From NCBI GenBank assembly GCA_035551355.1, contig DASZNF010000035.1, positions 62,001 through 126,000 on the forward strand: a DNA stretch of 64,000 bases, given 5' to 3'. How positions within the stretch are numbered: the stretch's first letter is position 1; every line of letters begins with the position of its first letter. Under the pieces are notes generated by a model that did no database searches, was not told the origin of the DNA, and saw nothing but the letters and a program-made list of their open reading frames with translations. Origin of the DNA: DATATV01 sp035551355. GTDB taxonomy: Bacteria; Actinomycetota; Actinomycetes; Mycobacteriales; Pseudonocardiaceae. This document shows, in pieces, positions 42,883 to 52,391 of the stretch. The position numbers and the translations under genes are program-made.

Positions 42883-44537
42883 CCAGCGCGCAGATCGTGG
42901 AACTGGTCGTCTTCCTGATCCTGTTCCTCGCCGTCACCGTCCTGGGTTTCGTGGCCGCCCGCTGGAAGCGCGGCGCCGGCCTGGACCACCTCGACGAGTG
43001 GGGCCTTGGCGGCCGCAAGTTCGGTTCCTGGGTCACCTGGTTCCTGGTCGGCGGCGACCTCTACACCGCATACACCTTCGTCGCCGTCCCGGCCCTGGTG
43101 TTCGGCTCCGGTGCGCTGGGCTTCTATGCCCTGCCCTACACCGTCGTCCTCTACCCGATCGTGCTGCTGCCGGCCCTGCGCCTGTGGTCGGTGTCCCGCA
43201 CGCACGGCTACGTCACCCCGGCCGACTTCGTGCGCGGCCGCTACGGCTCGCCGCTGCTGGCGCTGCTGATCGCGATCACCGGCATCGTGGCCACCATGCC
43301 CTACGTGGCTCTCCAGCTGGCCGGTCTGGAGGCGGTGCTGCGCACCATCGGCCTCAACGGCTCTGGCCTGATGGGCCACCTGCCGCTGTTCATCGCGTTC
43401 GTGGTGCTGGCCCTGTACACCTTCTCCTCGGGCCTGCGCGCCCCGGCGCTGATCGCGTTCGTCAAGGACGGGCTGATCTACCTGGTCATCCTGGTCGCGA
43501 TCGTCTACCTGCCGATCAAGTTCGGCGGCTTCGCCCACATCTTCGACACCGCGTCGCACACCCTGGCCAAGGTCAGCCCGACCACTCACAAGCCGGCCGG
43601 GTCGATCATCCTGACCGGCAACAACCAGCTGCAGTACGCCACCCTGGCGCTGGGCTCGGCACTGGCCCTGTTCCTCTACCCGCACTCGGTGACCGGCGTG
43701 CTCGCCTCCAAGAGCCGCACCGTGATCCGGCGCAACATGGTCGCGCTGCCCGCCTACTCGCTGGTGCTGGGCCTGCTGGCGCTGCTGGGATACGTGGCCG
43801 TCGCCGCCGGGGTCAAGCCGATCGTCAACCAGGCCACCGGCAAGGCCGACTCGAACACCATCATCCCGGTGCTGTTCGGCCACACCTTCCCGTCCTGGTT
43901 CGCCGGCGTCGCGTTCGCCGCGGTCGGCATCGGCGCGCTGGTGCCCGCGGCGATCATGTCCATCGCCGCGGCCAACCTGTGGACCCGCAACATCTACAAG
44001 GAGTTCTTCCGCCGCGACGCCACCCCGGCCCAGGAGGCCCGGCAGGCCAAGTGGGCCTCGCTGGTGGTCAAGTTCGGCGCGGTGGTGTTCATCGTGGCCA
44101 TCGATCCGCAGTTCTCCATCGATCTGCAGCTCATCGGCGGTGTGCTGATCCTGCAGACGCTGCCCGCGGTGGCCATCGCGCTGTACAGCCGGTGGTTGCA
44201 CGCCTGGGGCCTGATCGCCGGCTGGGTGGTCGGCATGGCCTGGGGCGTGTACCTGCTCTACACGATCCCGGCCGCCACCGGGAAGGGCCACTTCGGCGGC
44301 TCCGCCCTGGCCCTCGGCAAGCTGTCGTTGTTCGGCTGGCACCCGTTCCCGGCGTCCACGGTGCAGATCTACGTGGGTGTGCTGGCGCTGATCGCCAACC
44401 TGGTGGTCGCGGTGATCGTGACCGCGATCGTGCGGGCGGCCAGGGCGGGCGAGGCCGAGGACGCCACCAGCGGCGGCGACTACCACGCCGACGCACCCGA
44501 GGAGACCGGTCTGGAAGAACCGGTTCTCGTCGACTGA
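42879..44537 (+). CDS. Sodium:solute symporter, monocarboxylate (MctP-like) type
   Basis: 552 residues from GTG 42879. About thirteen membrane helices of the SSS fold are visible. Family stretches include WGLGGRKFGSWVTWFLVGGD, SRTHGYVTPADFVRGRYGSP, YPHSVTGVLASKSRTVIRRN, FAAVGIGALVPAAIMSIAAA and NLWTRNIYKEFF. The C-terminus is an acidic cytoplasmic tail. MctP-type carriers import short carboxylates such as lactate, pyruvate, acetate or propionate; the exact substrate here is inferred. The 2-oxoacid dehydrogenase operon lies 4 kb downstream but is not co-transcribed. Confidence 0.88.
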   Translation: MTSAQIVELVVFLILFLAVTVLGFVAARWKRGAGLDHLDEWGLGGRKFGSWVTWFLVGGDLYTAYTFVAVPALVFGSGALGFYALPYTVVLYPIVLLPALRLWSVSRTHGYVTPADFVRGRYGSPLLALLIAITGIVATMPYVALQLAGLEAVLRTIGLNGSGLMGHLPLFIAFVVLALYTFSSGLRAPALIAFVKDGLIYLVILVAIVYLPIKFGGFAHIFDTASHTLAKVSPTTHKPAGSIILTGNNQLQYATLALGSALALFLYPHSVTGVLASKSRTVIRRNMVALPAYSLVLGLLALLGYVAVAAGVKPIVNQATGKADSNTIIPVLFGHTFPSWFAGVAFAAVGIGALVPAAIMSIAAANLWTRNIYKEFFRRDATPAQEARQAKWASLVVKFGAVVFIVAIDPQFSIDLQLIGGVLILQTLPAVAIALYSRWLHAWGLIAGWVVGMAWGVYLLYTIPAATGKGHFGGSALALGKLSLFGWHPFPASTVQIYVGVLALIANLVVAVIVTAIVRAARAGEAEDATSGGDYHADAPEETGLEEPVLVD

Positions 44538-44548
44538 TCAACTCCGGA

Positions 44549-44589
44549 AACCGCCCCGGCCGCCCGGAACGAGGGTGGCCGGGGCGGTT
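44549..44589. terminator. Shared terminator of convergent genes
   Basis: AACCGCCCCGGCC (44549-44561) and GGCCGGGGCGGTT (44577-44589) form a perfect 13-bp stem. It lies between the symporter stop (44537) and the stop of the leftward beta-helix gene, which it touches. Confidence 0.85.
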
Positions 44590-46799
44590 CAGTCCCGGCG
44601 CAGGATGCGGGTCGCGCCCGCCGCCACGGTTGTGGCCAGCAACCAACCGGACGCGGTCAGCGCGGCCGCCACCCACTGCGACGCCCCGGTCAGCTCCCAC
44701 CGGGTCTTGTTGCCGAAGTCCACGATCGGCACCAGCAGGTCCAGGGTGAACAGGAACGGGTTCCACTGCAGGGTGTCCTGGTTGTCGATGGGCACCAGGG
44801 CATGGTGCAGCCCGAACCACAGGGTGCCGATCACCAGCAGCATGGCCAGCCAGCCCAGCGCCCGCACCGACCGGTAGCCGTAGCCCACCATGGACCACTG
44901 CAACCAGCTCCACACCAGGAACAGCGGTCCCATCAGGCGAAAGCCGCGGGCCAGCGCGAGGTGCCTTCGCCACTGCTTCTCGATCAGCACCGTGTCGGAG
45001 TGCTCGTCGTTGCCGTTGGCCCGCAACATGCTGGCCAGCTGGTCGTACGGGCTGGGACTGTAGGTGTCCTGCATGGCCCGGCGCAGCCAGCGCAACCGCT
45101 GCCGCACCGCCTCGTCGTCCTTCAGGTCGATCGGCACGGTCAGCGCGTCGTAGCGGAATCCGTCCAGCTCCACCCGGCCCGCGGCGTGCCAGAACATCTT
45201 GTTGTCGGCCAGCGACGCGCACCGCGCCTGGCGCAGCACCACCCGCCCGGCCGGTTCCCTGCCCAGGGTCAGCACCAGTTCCTGGGTCTGCGCGCCGAAC
45301 GCGTTCAACGCGATCCCGCCGCTGTCGGTGCCCAGCACCGCACCGTCGAAGTTGATCTCCCGGCCCACCTCGGCCCGGGTCATCCGGATCTCCCCCTCGG
45401 CCCGGAACTCCCGGCCGTCGCGCAATCCGTTGGCGCAGACCAGGTCCCGGGAGATGGTGGTGGCCCGGATGTCCAGGCACGGCTTGAGCGCGCCGTCCCG
45501 GGAGTAGCGGCCGGGCTTGGTGATGGTGGAGGCCCGCAGGTCCAGGTTGGCGCCGAAATCCGCGCCCTGCATGATCACCGTGCCCTGGATGTCCGCGCCC
45601 CGGCACTCGAACGTGCTGCCCACCGAGAACCGCCGGGCCGACCACACGTCCGCGCCCGGGTTGACCAGTTCGGCCCCGTCCATCCGGACACTGCCGCGCA
45701 CCCGCACGTCCGAGCACCGCGTCGGGCCGGTGATGCGCACGTCCCGGGCCTCGAAGTCCCCGTCGATCTCGGTGCCGTCGGCCAGCACCGCCGAGTCCCG
45801 GTACGGCGCCTCCCGTTCCCCGGAGATGTCGATGCGCGCGTGGGAGAGCCGAAGCGATCCGCCGATGTGCGCATTGACCAGCCGCAACGTGCCGGTGGAG
45901 CGGAAATTGCGGTCGAAGTCGACGTTGCCGTCGACCCGGATCCGATCGGCGATCAGCGTCGTCCTGGTGCCGTAATAGGAATCGTCGGGTCCCCGGGTCG
46001 GCGCGCCCTCCCCGCCCGGGCGCAGTTCCGCGCCCCGCAACGACATGTCCCCCACCACGTGCGCGCTGGGCAGCGACACCCAGCCGGCCGCGCGGAACAC
46101 CTCGCCGGTGTCACGGTCCTTGCCGCACAACAGGTTCCCGCCCACGTGCAGCCCGTTGGCGTCCAGCGCGCCACCGTCCACAGTGGATTCCAGCTGGGCG
46201 CCGGAGAGGTTGACGTTGCCGCCGGTGCGCACCCCGGGGACGCGCAACTCGCCCACCGAGGTCAGGTTGTTGGCCAGCAGCGCCCCGGACAGCACCAGCC
46301 GGTCGGCGTGCAGGGTGCGCCCGCCCGGGTTGTCCAGCCGCGAACCGCTCAGCACCAGCGAACCGTGCACCCGCCCGTCGGTCAGGTCGATCGGCTGGCC
46401 GAACACCGTGGAGCCGGTCAGCGTGATGTCGTTGTCGCTGCTGGCATTGCGGGCCATCAGCCCGGGCAGCCAGCAGCCGTCGAACTCCACCCCGGCCAGC
46501 TTGGCCTGCCGCAGGTCCGGCGTCTGCTCGAACCGGCAGCGCACGAACTCCAGCAGGTACGGGAACTCCACCGCGCGCAGATCCAGCGTGCCGACGAGGA
46601 ACTTGTCCACGATGCGCACCACCGGGGCCACCGTGGTGCGCCGCCGCCAGGGCAGCATGCCGCCGCTGTCCGGCTCGACCACCGGCCGCACGACCTCCTC
46701 GGCGGCCTGGATCGCCCACTCCGGCGGGTCCGGCGAGTGCACGTCCAGCGGGCCGTGTTCGAGGTCGGCGTCGGTACCGGGCTCGGTCCCCGCGGCCAT
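44589..46799 (-). CDS. Large beta-helix repeat protein with C-terminal membrane helices
   Basis: 736 residues from ATG 46799 behind AAGGAG. After a short acidic head, residues ~60-590 consist of repeating short strands of the kind that build a right-handed beta-helix (VHGSLVLSGSRLDNPGG, GGNVNLSGAQLES, VVGDMSLRGAEL, IGGSLRLSHARIDISG, IQGTVIMQGADFGANLDLRA). This is similar in principle to pentapeptide-repeat or bactofilin-like folds. The last ~130 residues have a basic amphipathic helix (IEKQWRRHLALARGFRLMG) and three to four membrane helices. There is no signal peptide, so the helix is probably cytoplasmic and tethered to the membrane. Homologues are often labelled oxidoreductase, which the sequence does not support. 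Function unknown. Confidence 0.8.
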   Translation of the reverse strand: MAAGTEPGTDADLEHGPLDVHSPDPPEWAIQAAEEVVRPVVEPDSGGMLPWRRRTTVAPVVRIVDKFLVGTLDLRAVEFPYLLEFVRCRFEQTPDLRQAKLAGVEFDGCWLPGLMARNASSDNDITLTGSTVFGQPIDLTDGRVHGSLVLSGSRLDNPGGRTLHADRLVLSGALLANNLTSVGELRVPGVRTGGNVNLSGAQLESTVDGGALDANGLHVGGNLLCGKDRDTGEVFRAAGWVSLPSAHVVGDMSLRGAELRPGGEGAPTRGPDDSYYGTRTTLIADRIRVDGNVDFDRNFRSTGTLRLVNAHIGGSLRLSHARIDISGEREAPYRDSAVLADGTEIDGDFEARDVRITGPTRCSDVRVRGSVRMDGAELVNPGADVWSARRFSVGSTFECRGADIQGTVIMQGADFGANLDLRASTITKPGRYSRDGALKPCLDIRATTISRDLVCANGLRDGREFRAEGEIRMTRAEVGREINFDGAVLGTDSGGIALNAFGAQTQELVLTLGREPAGRVVLRQARCASLADNKMFWHAAGRVELDGFRYDALTVPIDLKDDEAVRQRLRWLRRAMQDTYSPSPYDQLASMLRANGNDEHSDTVLIEKQWRRHLALARGFRLMGPLFLVWSWLQWSMVGYGYRSVRALGWLAMLLVIGTLWFGLHHALVPIDNQDTLQWNPFLFTLDLLVPIVDFGNKTRWELTGASQWVAAALTASGWLLATTVAAGATRILRRD

Positions 46800-46930
46800 G
46801 GCGGTCTCCTTGCGTCGGTCGGGCGATGGCGGAGGGTCCCCGCGATCACCGCCGGCCAAACCGATCACGAAGGCGTGGACCAGGCCATCCGATCCGTCCA
46901 ACCGAAGCTGTCGGTGTTGAGCAGGCCGAA

Positions 46931-48355
46931 CTATCCCGCGCTCGTCGCGTGCGCGTCCAGGATCAGCGCGACCGCCTCGGTCAGCTTGGCCGCGTACCCC
47001 AGCTCCAGCGACTCGTCCGGCACGTGCGCGTTGCTCTCCGGGCCCAGCGCGCCGGTCACCACGAACTGCGCCGCCGGGTAGGCCTCGTGCAGCAGGCCCA
47101 TGAACGGGATCGACCCGCCAAGGCCCATGCCGCGCCACGGCGCCCCGAACACGTCCTTGCCCGCCGCGTCCAGCGCGGTGCGCAGCCACGGCGCCGGCTC
47201 CGGCGCGTTCCAGCCATCCGCCGACTCCACCCGGGACAGCTCGATCTGCGCGCCGTAGGGCACATCGGTGGTCAGCGCCCGGCGCACCGCGGCCAGCGCG
47301 GCGGCCGAATCCGCGGTCGGCGGCAACCGGAAGCTCAGGCACAGCGTGGTGTGCGAACGCAGCACGTTGCCCGCGTCGGCCGGGGCGGGCAGCCCCTCCG
47401 CGCCGGTGACCGACAGGGTCGGCCGCCAGGTCGAGTTCAGCGCCAGCTCCACCTCATCGGCGCTGACCGTGCGCACTCCCGGGGTCAGCGGCAGGCCCCG
47501 GGTGAGCATCCCCGGCGCGTCGGCCACCGCCGCCCGCACCTCCTCGGCCCGGCCCTCCGGGATCCGCACCGACAGCTCGGGCAGCCGCACCTGGCCGGTG
47601 GCCGAATCCTCCAGCCGGTCCAGCAGCTGCCGCAGCACCCGCAGCGAACTGGGCACGATCCCGGACACGATGCCCGAGTGCTGGCCCATCTCCAGCACCT
47701 TCGCCGTCACGTCCACAGCCACCAGGCCGCGCAGCGACGTGGTCAGCCACATCCGCTCGTAGTCCCCGGCCCCGGAGTCCAGGCACACCACCAGCGACAC
47801 CGCGCCCAGCCGGGGCCGCAGGTGCTCCAGGTAGTCCGGCAGGTCCGGGCTGCCCGACTCCTCGCCGGTCTCCAGCAGCAGCACGCACCGGGCGTGCTGC
47901 CCACCGGCCGCGCGCACCGCCTCGATGGCCGCGGTCGCCGCGTAACCGGCGTAGCCGTCGTCGGCCGCGCCCCGCCCGTAGAGCCGTCCGTCGCGCACCA
48001 CCGGGGTCCACGCGTCCAGCCCGTCCGACCAGCCGCCCACCGGCGGCTGCTTGTCCAGGTGCCCGTAGAGCAGCACGGTGCCCGCGGCCGAACCCGACGC
48101 GGTGGCCGGGATGTCGGCCAGCAGCAGCGGCGAGCGGCCCTCCAGGGTCACCACCTCGACCGACGCCTCCGGCAGCCCGCGCCCGCGCAACCAGCCCCGC
48201 ATGTGCTCCACCGCGGCGGCCAGGTGGCCGTGCGCCGCCCAGTCCGCGTCGAAGGACTGGGAAACGGCCGGAATGCGCACCAGCTCGGAGAGGCTGGGCA
48301 GGACGTCGGTTTCCCACGTGCGGGCAACGGTCTGGGTCACGGTGTCACGATCCAC
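46931..48355 (-). CDS. M20-family metallopeptidase (dipeptidase type)
   Basis: 474 residues from GTG 48355. The two-zinc site of M20 enzymes is complete: His in LLYGHLDKQPP, the bridging Asp in LYGRGAADDGYAGY, catalytic Glu-Glu in LLLETGEESGSPD, Asp in VVCLDSGAGD and the final His in GPESNAHVPDESL. A lid/dimerisation domain lies between. The YGHLDKQP form is typical of the carnosinase-like branch, which cleaves dipeptides. No signal peptide is present, so the enzyme is cytosolic. It is read leftward toward the beta-helix gene, but that gene starts 131 bases away with its own ribosome site. Confidence 0.93.
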   Translation of the reverse strand: MDRDTVTQTVARTWETDVLPSLSELVRIPAVSQSFDADWAAHGHLAAAVEHMRGWLRGRGLPEASVEVVTLEGRSPLLLADIPATASGSAAGTVLLYGHLDKQPPVGGWSDGLDAWTPVVRDGRLYGRGAADDGYAGYAATAAIEAVRAAGGQHARCVLLLETGEESGSPDLPDYLEHLRPRLGAVSLVVCLDSGAGDYERMWLTTSLRGLVAVDVTAKVLEMGQHSGIVSGIVPSSLRVLRQLLDRLEDSATGQVRLPELSVRIPEGRAEEVRAAVADAPGMLTRGLPLTPGVRTVSADEVELALNSTWRPTLSVTGAEGLPAPADAGNVLRSHTTLCLSFRLPPTADSAAALAAVRRALTTDVPYGAQIELSRVESADGWNAPEPAPWLRTALDAAGKDVFGAPWRGMGLGGSIPFMGLLHEAYPAAQFVVTGALGPESNAHVPDESLELGYAAKLTEAVALILDAHATSAG

Positions 48356-48723
48356 ACCCCGATCCTGTCACCCGGCGGCCCGATCGCCCGAGTGTGGTGA
48401 CCGACACGACGGCGCCCGGCCGGGCGCCCGGGGAGTCGTCACTCGAACGGCCGAGGGCCCCCAGCAGCCCGGACACCGCGTTCCTCGGTCGGCCAACCGT
48501 TGGTCATCCGAACATTTGCCCTGCTCAGCGGGATATCGGCGGCGTCAAAAACGGCCCCGACGGTGTTCTGTGTGGGCTGGGTCATGCCAGGATGGAGGGG
48601 AACCGTCAGTGCGGACGGTCGCCGGAGACTCCCCACCCGGGGGAATGCGGTGGCTGTCGTAAATGGTCCGCGTCCAGTCGCCACAAGCGACTGGCACGGC
48701 CCGGGAGCGAGGAGACCCCAACC
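48356..48723. promoter_or_regulatory. Upstream region of the 2-oxoacid dehydrogenase operon
   Basis: This 368-base divergent spacer has no supported gene. It contains the dyad ACCGTC/GACGGT with a 6-base spacer (48602-48619), a good operator candidate. An 8-bp perfect hairpin CCAGTCGC/GCGACTGG with loop CACAA (48674-48694) lies 30 bases before the E1alpha ATG, in the probable 5' UTR. Confidence 0.5.
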
Positions 48724-49929
48724 ATGTCGTCCCCAGAGCGATGGACGTCGGCCACACCGGCCGGGGCGTCGGCCGCCACCGCCGCCCGACCTACCACGGA
48801 ACAGGTGATAGCGGGCTTGCGCGCGACGAGTGAAGGCGGCGCCGACCTGGTGCAGCTGCTCACCCCAGAGGGAGAGCGAGTCACCCACCCCGACTTCGAC
48901 ATCGACATTTCCGCCGAGGCGCTGCGCGACCTGTACCGGGACATGGTCCTGGTCCGCCGGGTCGACCGGGAGGCCAACGCCCTGCAACGCCAGGGCCAGC
49001 TGGGCCTGTGGGTTCCGCTGCTGGGCCAGGAGGCCGCGCAGGTCGGCTCCGGCCGGGCCCTTGCGCCCCAGGACATGGCCTTCCCCAGCTACCGCGAACA
49101 CGGCGTGGCCTGGTGCCGCGGCGTGCCCGCGACCGAGCTGATGGGCCTGTTCCGGTGCGTGGACCACGGCGCCTGGGACCCCATCGCCCGCAAGTTCGGC
49201 CTGTACACCATCGTGATCGGCAACCAGGTGCTCAACGCCACCGGGTACGCCATGGGCCAGCGGTTCGAGGGCAAGGTCGGCGGCCACGACGCCGGCGGCG
49301 ACGAGGCCACCATCGTCTACTTCGGCGACGGCGCCACCAGCCAGGGCGATGTGCACGAGGGCTTCGTATGGGCCTCGGTGTACGACGCGCCGCTGGTGTT
49401 CTTCTGCCAGAACAACCAGTGGGCCATCTCCGAGCCCACCGAACGGCAGAGCCGGCTGCCGCTGTACCAGCGGGCCCGCGGCTACGGCTTCCCCGGCATC
49501 CGGGTGGACGGCAACGACGTGCTGGCCTGCCTGGCCGTCACCCGCTGGGCGCTGCAGGAGTGCCGCAACGGCAACGGCCCGGTGCTGATCGAGGCGTTCA
49601 CCTACCGGATGGACGCGCACACCACCTCCGACGACCCCACCCGCTACCGCCTCTCCGACGAGCTGGAGGCGTGGAAGCTCAAGGACCCGATCGAGCGGGT
49701 CCGGGTGCACCTGGTGCGCAACGGCCTGGCCGAACCGGAGTTCTTCACCGGGATCCAGGCCGAGTCCGACGCGCTGGCCGCCGAGCTGCGCGCGTTCACC
49801 GTCAACCTGCCCGACCCGCCCCCTGAGCGCATCTTCGCCAACGTCTACGCCGAGCCCAGCGCCGCGCTGGACGCGCAGCGCGCGGAGTTCCTGGAGTACG
49901 TCGGCGGTTTCGCCGGAGGTGAGCAGTGA
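48724..49929 (+). CDS. 2-oxoacid dehydrogenase E1 component, alpha subunit
   Basis: 401 residues from ATG 48724 behind GAGGAG. The thiamine diphosphate motif runs from GDG (201-203, YFGDGATSQGDVHEGF) to N231 (FFCQNNQWA). MDAHTTSDDPTRYR is the phosphorylation-loop region typical of branched-chain/pyruvate E1alpha. The first ~60 residues are an extension. It decarboxylates a 2-oxoacid and passes the acyl group to E2 lipoate, with the beta subunit. The three-gene order E1alpha-E1beta-E2 without E3 resembles the bkdABC/pdhABC operon of M. tuberculosis (Rv2497c-Rv2495c), which acts on branched-chain 2-oxoacids. The substrate class here is inferred. Confidence 0.94.
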   Translation: MSSPERWTSATPAGASAATAARPTTEQVIAGLRATSEGGADLVQLLTPEGERVTHPDFDIDISAEALRDLYRDMVLVRRVDREANALQRQGQLGLWVPLLGQEAAQVGSGRALAPQDMAFPSYREHGVAWCRGVPATELMGLFRCVDHGAWDPIARKFGLYTIVIGNQVLNATGYAMGQRFEGKVGGHDAGGDEATIVYFGDGATSQGDVHEGFVWASVYDAPLVFFCQNNQWAISEPTERQSRLPLYQRARGYGFPGIRVDGNDVLACLAVTRWALQECRNGNGPVLIEAFTYRMDAHTTSDDPTRYRLSDELEAWKLKDPIERVRVHLVRNGLAEPEFFTGIQAESDALAAELRAFTVNLPDPPPERIFANVYAEPSAALDAQRAEFLEYVGGFAGGEQ

Positions 49930-50960
49930 TGGCCGCACCCACCATCGACTCCCCGGCCATGGACATGGCACAAGCGCCCCGCACGCACAACCTGACCATG
50001 GCCAAGGCGCTGAACATGGGTCTGCGCGCGGCCATGGAGGCCGACCCCAGGGTGCTGATCATGGGAGAGGACGTCGGCAAGCTCGGCGGCGTCTTCCGGA
50101 TCACCGACGGCCTGCAGAAAGACTTCGGCGAGCACCGCGTGCTGGACACCCCGCTGGCCGAGTCCGGCATCATCGGCACCGCGATCGGCCTGGCCATCCG
50201 CGGTTTCCGGCCGGTGTGCGAGATCCAGTTCGACGGGTTCATCTTCCCCGGCTTCGACCAGATCGTGTCCCAGCTGGCCAAGATGCACTACCGCAGCCAG
50301 GGCAAACTGAAGATGCCGATCGTGATCCGGGTGCCCTTCGGCGGTGGCATCGGCGCGGTGGAACACCACTCCGAGTCCCCCGAGTCCTACTTCGCGCACA
50401 CCGCCGGCCTGAAGGTGGTGTCCTGCTCCAACCCGGTGGACGCCTACTGGATGATCCAGCAGGCCATCACCTGCGACGACCCGGTGCTGTTCTTCGAGCC
50501 CAAGCGGCTCTACCACGCCGGCCGCGCGGAGTTGGACACCGAGGCCACCCCGGCCCCGCTGTTTCGCTCGAAGGTGTTGCGGCAGGGGCATTCGGTGACC
50601 GTGGCCAGCTACGGCCCGTCCATCCGCACCTGTCTGCAGGCGGCCACCGCGGCCGCCGAGGACGGCGTGGAACTGGAGGTCGTCGACCTGCGCACGCTCT
50701 CCCCGCTGGACCTGGCGCCGGTGTTCGAGTCGGTGCGCCGCACCGGCCGGCTGGTCGTGGTGAGCGAGGCGCCCAGCGAGGCGTCCATCGCCACCGAGAT
50801 CACCACCCGGGTACAGCAGGAATGCTTCTACAGCCTGGAAGCGCCGGTACTGCGCTGCACCGGATTCGACACGCCGTATCCCCCGGCCAAGATCGACGAG
50901 GAGTTCCTGCCCAACCTCGACCGGATCCTGCACACCGTCGACCGTTCGCTGGCCTGGTGA
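49929..50960 (+). CDS. 2-oxoacid dehydrogenase E1 component, beta subunit
   Basis: 343 residues from ATG 49929, which overlaps the E1alpha stop (TGATG); GGAGG lies about 10 bases upstream. Family marks are MGEDVGKLGGVFRITDGL, DTPLAESGIIGTAIGLA, EIQFDGFIFPGFDQI, HHSESPESYFAHTAGLKVV and the C-terminal VVSEAPSEASIATEI. The Glu of MGEDVG belongs to the thiamine diphosphate site shared with the alpha subunit. E2 starts 7 bases after the stop. The coupling suggests equal synthesis of the two subunits for an alpha2beta2 tetramer. Confidence 0.95.
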   Translation: MAAPTIDSPAMDMAQAPRTHNLTMAKALNMGLRAAMEADPRVLIMGEDVGKLGGVFRITDGLQKDFGEHRVLDTPLAESGIIGTAIGLAIRGFRPVCEIQFDGFIFPGFDQIVSQLAKMHYRSQGKLKMPIVIRVPFGGGIGAVEHHSESPESYFAHTAGLKVVSCSNPVDAYWMIQQAITCDDPVLFFEPKRLYHAGRAELDTEATPAPLFRSKVLRQGHSVTVASYGPSIRTCLQAATAAAEDGVELEVVDLRTLSPLDLAPVFESVRRTGRLVVVSEAPSEASIATEITTRVQQECFYSLEAPVLRCTGFDTPYPPAKIDEEFLPNLDRILHTVDRSLAW

Positions 50961-50967
50961 GGCGAGG

Positions 50968-52350
50968 ATGCCGGAGTTCAAGCACTTTCCCCTGCCCGAT
51001 GTCGGCGAGGGGCTGACCGAAGCGGAAATCCTGTCCTGGCAGGTGAAACCGGGCGACGAGGTCACCGTCAACCAGGTGATCGTGGAGATCGAGACGGCCA
51101 AGGCCGCGGTGGAACTGCCCTGCCCGTACGCGGGCCGGGTCAGCGAACTGCTGGTGCGGGCCGGGCAGACCGTGGAGGTCGGCACCCCGATCATCTCCAT
51201 CGACGTCGACCCGGCCGGCGCCGCCCCCGCGCCGGCCACAAACGGTGCGGTGCGGGCGAAAGCCGATCCGGACGCGGTGCCCAACCTGGTCGGCTACGGC
51301 CCCAAGACGGCCACCGTGTCCCGGCGGGCCCGCAAACCGGTCGGCGGAAAAGCCACCCCGGCCCCGGCTCCGGTCGAGGCCGCGGCTCCCGCTCCGGCCG
51401 CGGCGAAAGTCCTGACGCCGCAACCGGAATCGGCGCCGGTGCCCGAACAGCGTCCGCAACCGCGGCACGCCGGTGGTTACGTGCCGCTGGCCAAACCGCC
51501 GGTGCGCAAACTGGCTCACGATCTCGGGGTCGATCTGCGCGCGCTGGCCGGTTCCGGCCCGTCGGGCGTGATCACCCGGGAGGACGTGCAACACGCGGCC
51601 ACCCCGGAAACCGTTGCCCCGCAAGCCGAACCCGCCGGTTACCAGCCGGCCGCGCGGGAGCGGCGGGTGCCGGTGCGGGGTGTCCGCAAGGCCACTGCCG
51701 CGGCCATGGTGGCCAGCGCCTTCACCGCGCCGCACGTCACCGAGTTCCTCACCGTGGACGTCACCCCGATGATGCAGCTGCGCGCGAAACTCAAGCAGCG
51801 CCCGGAATTCGCCGGGGTGAAGCTGACCCCGCTGACCTTCGCGGCCAAGGCGGTGTGCCTCGCGGTGCGCCGCACCCCGGACGTGAACGCCAGCTGGGAC
51901 GAGGCGGCCGGCGAGATCGTCTACAAGTCCTACGTGCACCTCGGGATCGCCGCGGCCACCCCGCGCGGACTCGTGGTGCCCAAGATCCGCGACGCGGAAT
52001 CGCTGGGACTGCGTGATCTGGCGGTCGCGCTGGAGGAACTGGCGGCCACGGCCCGGGACGGCAGGACCTCGCCCGCGGCGATGTCGAACGGCACCATCAC
52101 CATCACCAACGTGGGCGTGTTCGGGGTGGACACCGGCACGCCGATCATCAATCCCGGGGAGTCGGCGATCCTCGCGTTCGGCGCGATCCGGGACATGCCG
52201 TGGGTGGTGGACGGGCAGATCGTGCCGCGCAAGGTGTGTCAGCTGTCGCTGAGTTTCGACCACCGGGTGGTGGACGGCGAGCAGGGCTCGCGGTTCCTGG
52301 CCGACGTCGGCGCCCTGCTGGCCGACCCGGCGACCGCGATCACCTACTGA
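50968..52350 (+). CDS. Dihydrolipoamide acyltransferase (E2)
   Basis: 460 residues with one lipoyl domain (1-80, lipoylated Lys45 in EIETAKAAVE). Pro/Ala-rich linkers flank a peripheral-subunit-binding domain at about 172-208 (AKPPVRKLAHDLGVDLRALA, SGPSGVITREDV). The catalytic trimer domain ends with SFDHRVVDGEQG, where His432 and Asp436 are the active-site pair. It carries the acyl group from E1 to CoA. E3 (lipoamide dehydrogenase) is not in the window, so a shared E3 must be used. It is the last gene of the operon and is followed by a 12-bp hairpin. Confidence 0.95.
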   Translation: MPEFKHFPLPDVGEGLTEAEILSWQVKPGDEVTVNQVIVEIETAKAAVELPCPYAGRVSELLVRAGQTVEVGTPIISIDVDPAGAAPAPATNGAVRAKADPDAVPNLVGYGPKTATVSRRARKPVGGKATPAPAPVEAAAPAPAAAKVLTPQPESAPVPEQRPQPRHAGGYVPLAKPPVRKLAHDLGVDLRALAGSGPSGVITREDVQHAATPETVAPQAEPAGYQPAARERRVPVRGVRKATAAAMVASAFTAPHVTEFLTVDVTPMMQLRAKLKQRPEFAGVKLTPLTFAAKAVCLAVRRTPDVNASWDEAAGEIVYKSYVHLGIAAATPRGLVVPKIRDAESLGLRDLAVALEELAATARDGRTSPAAMSNGTITITNVGVFGVDTGTPIINPGESAILAFGAIRDMPWVVDGQIVPRKVCQLSLSFDHRVVDGEQGSRFLADVGALLADPATAITY

Positions 52351-52362
52351 GTCCGGTTTCGG

Positions 52363-52391
52363 GGCGCTGGCCGGTTCAGCCGGCCAGCGCC
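52363..52391. terminator. Terminator between E2 and the convergent SCP2 gene
   Basis: GGCGCTGGCCGG (52363-52374) and CCGGCCAGCGCC (52380-52391) form a perfect 12-bp stem with a five-base loop. The right arm also encodes the last residues of the SCP2 protein. Confidence 0.82.
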
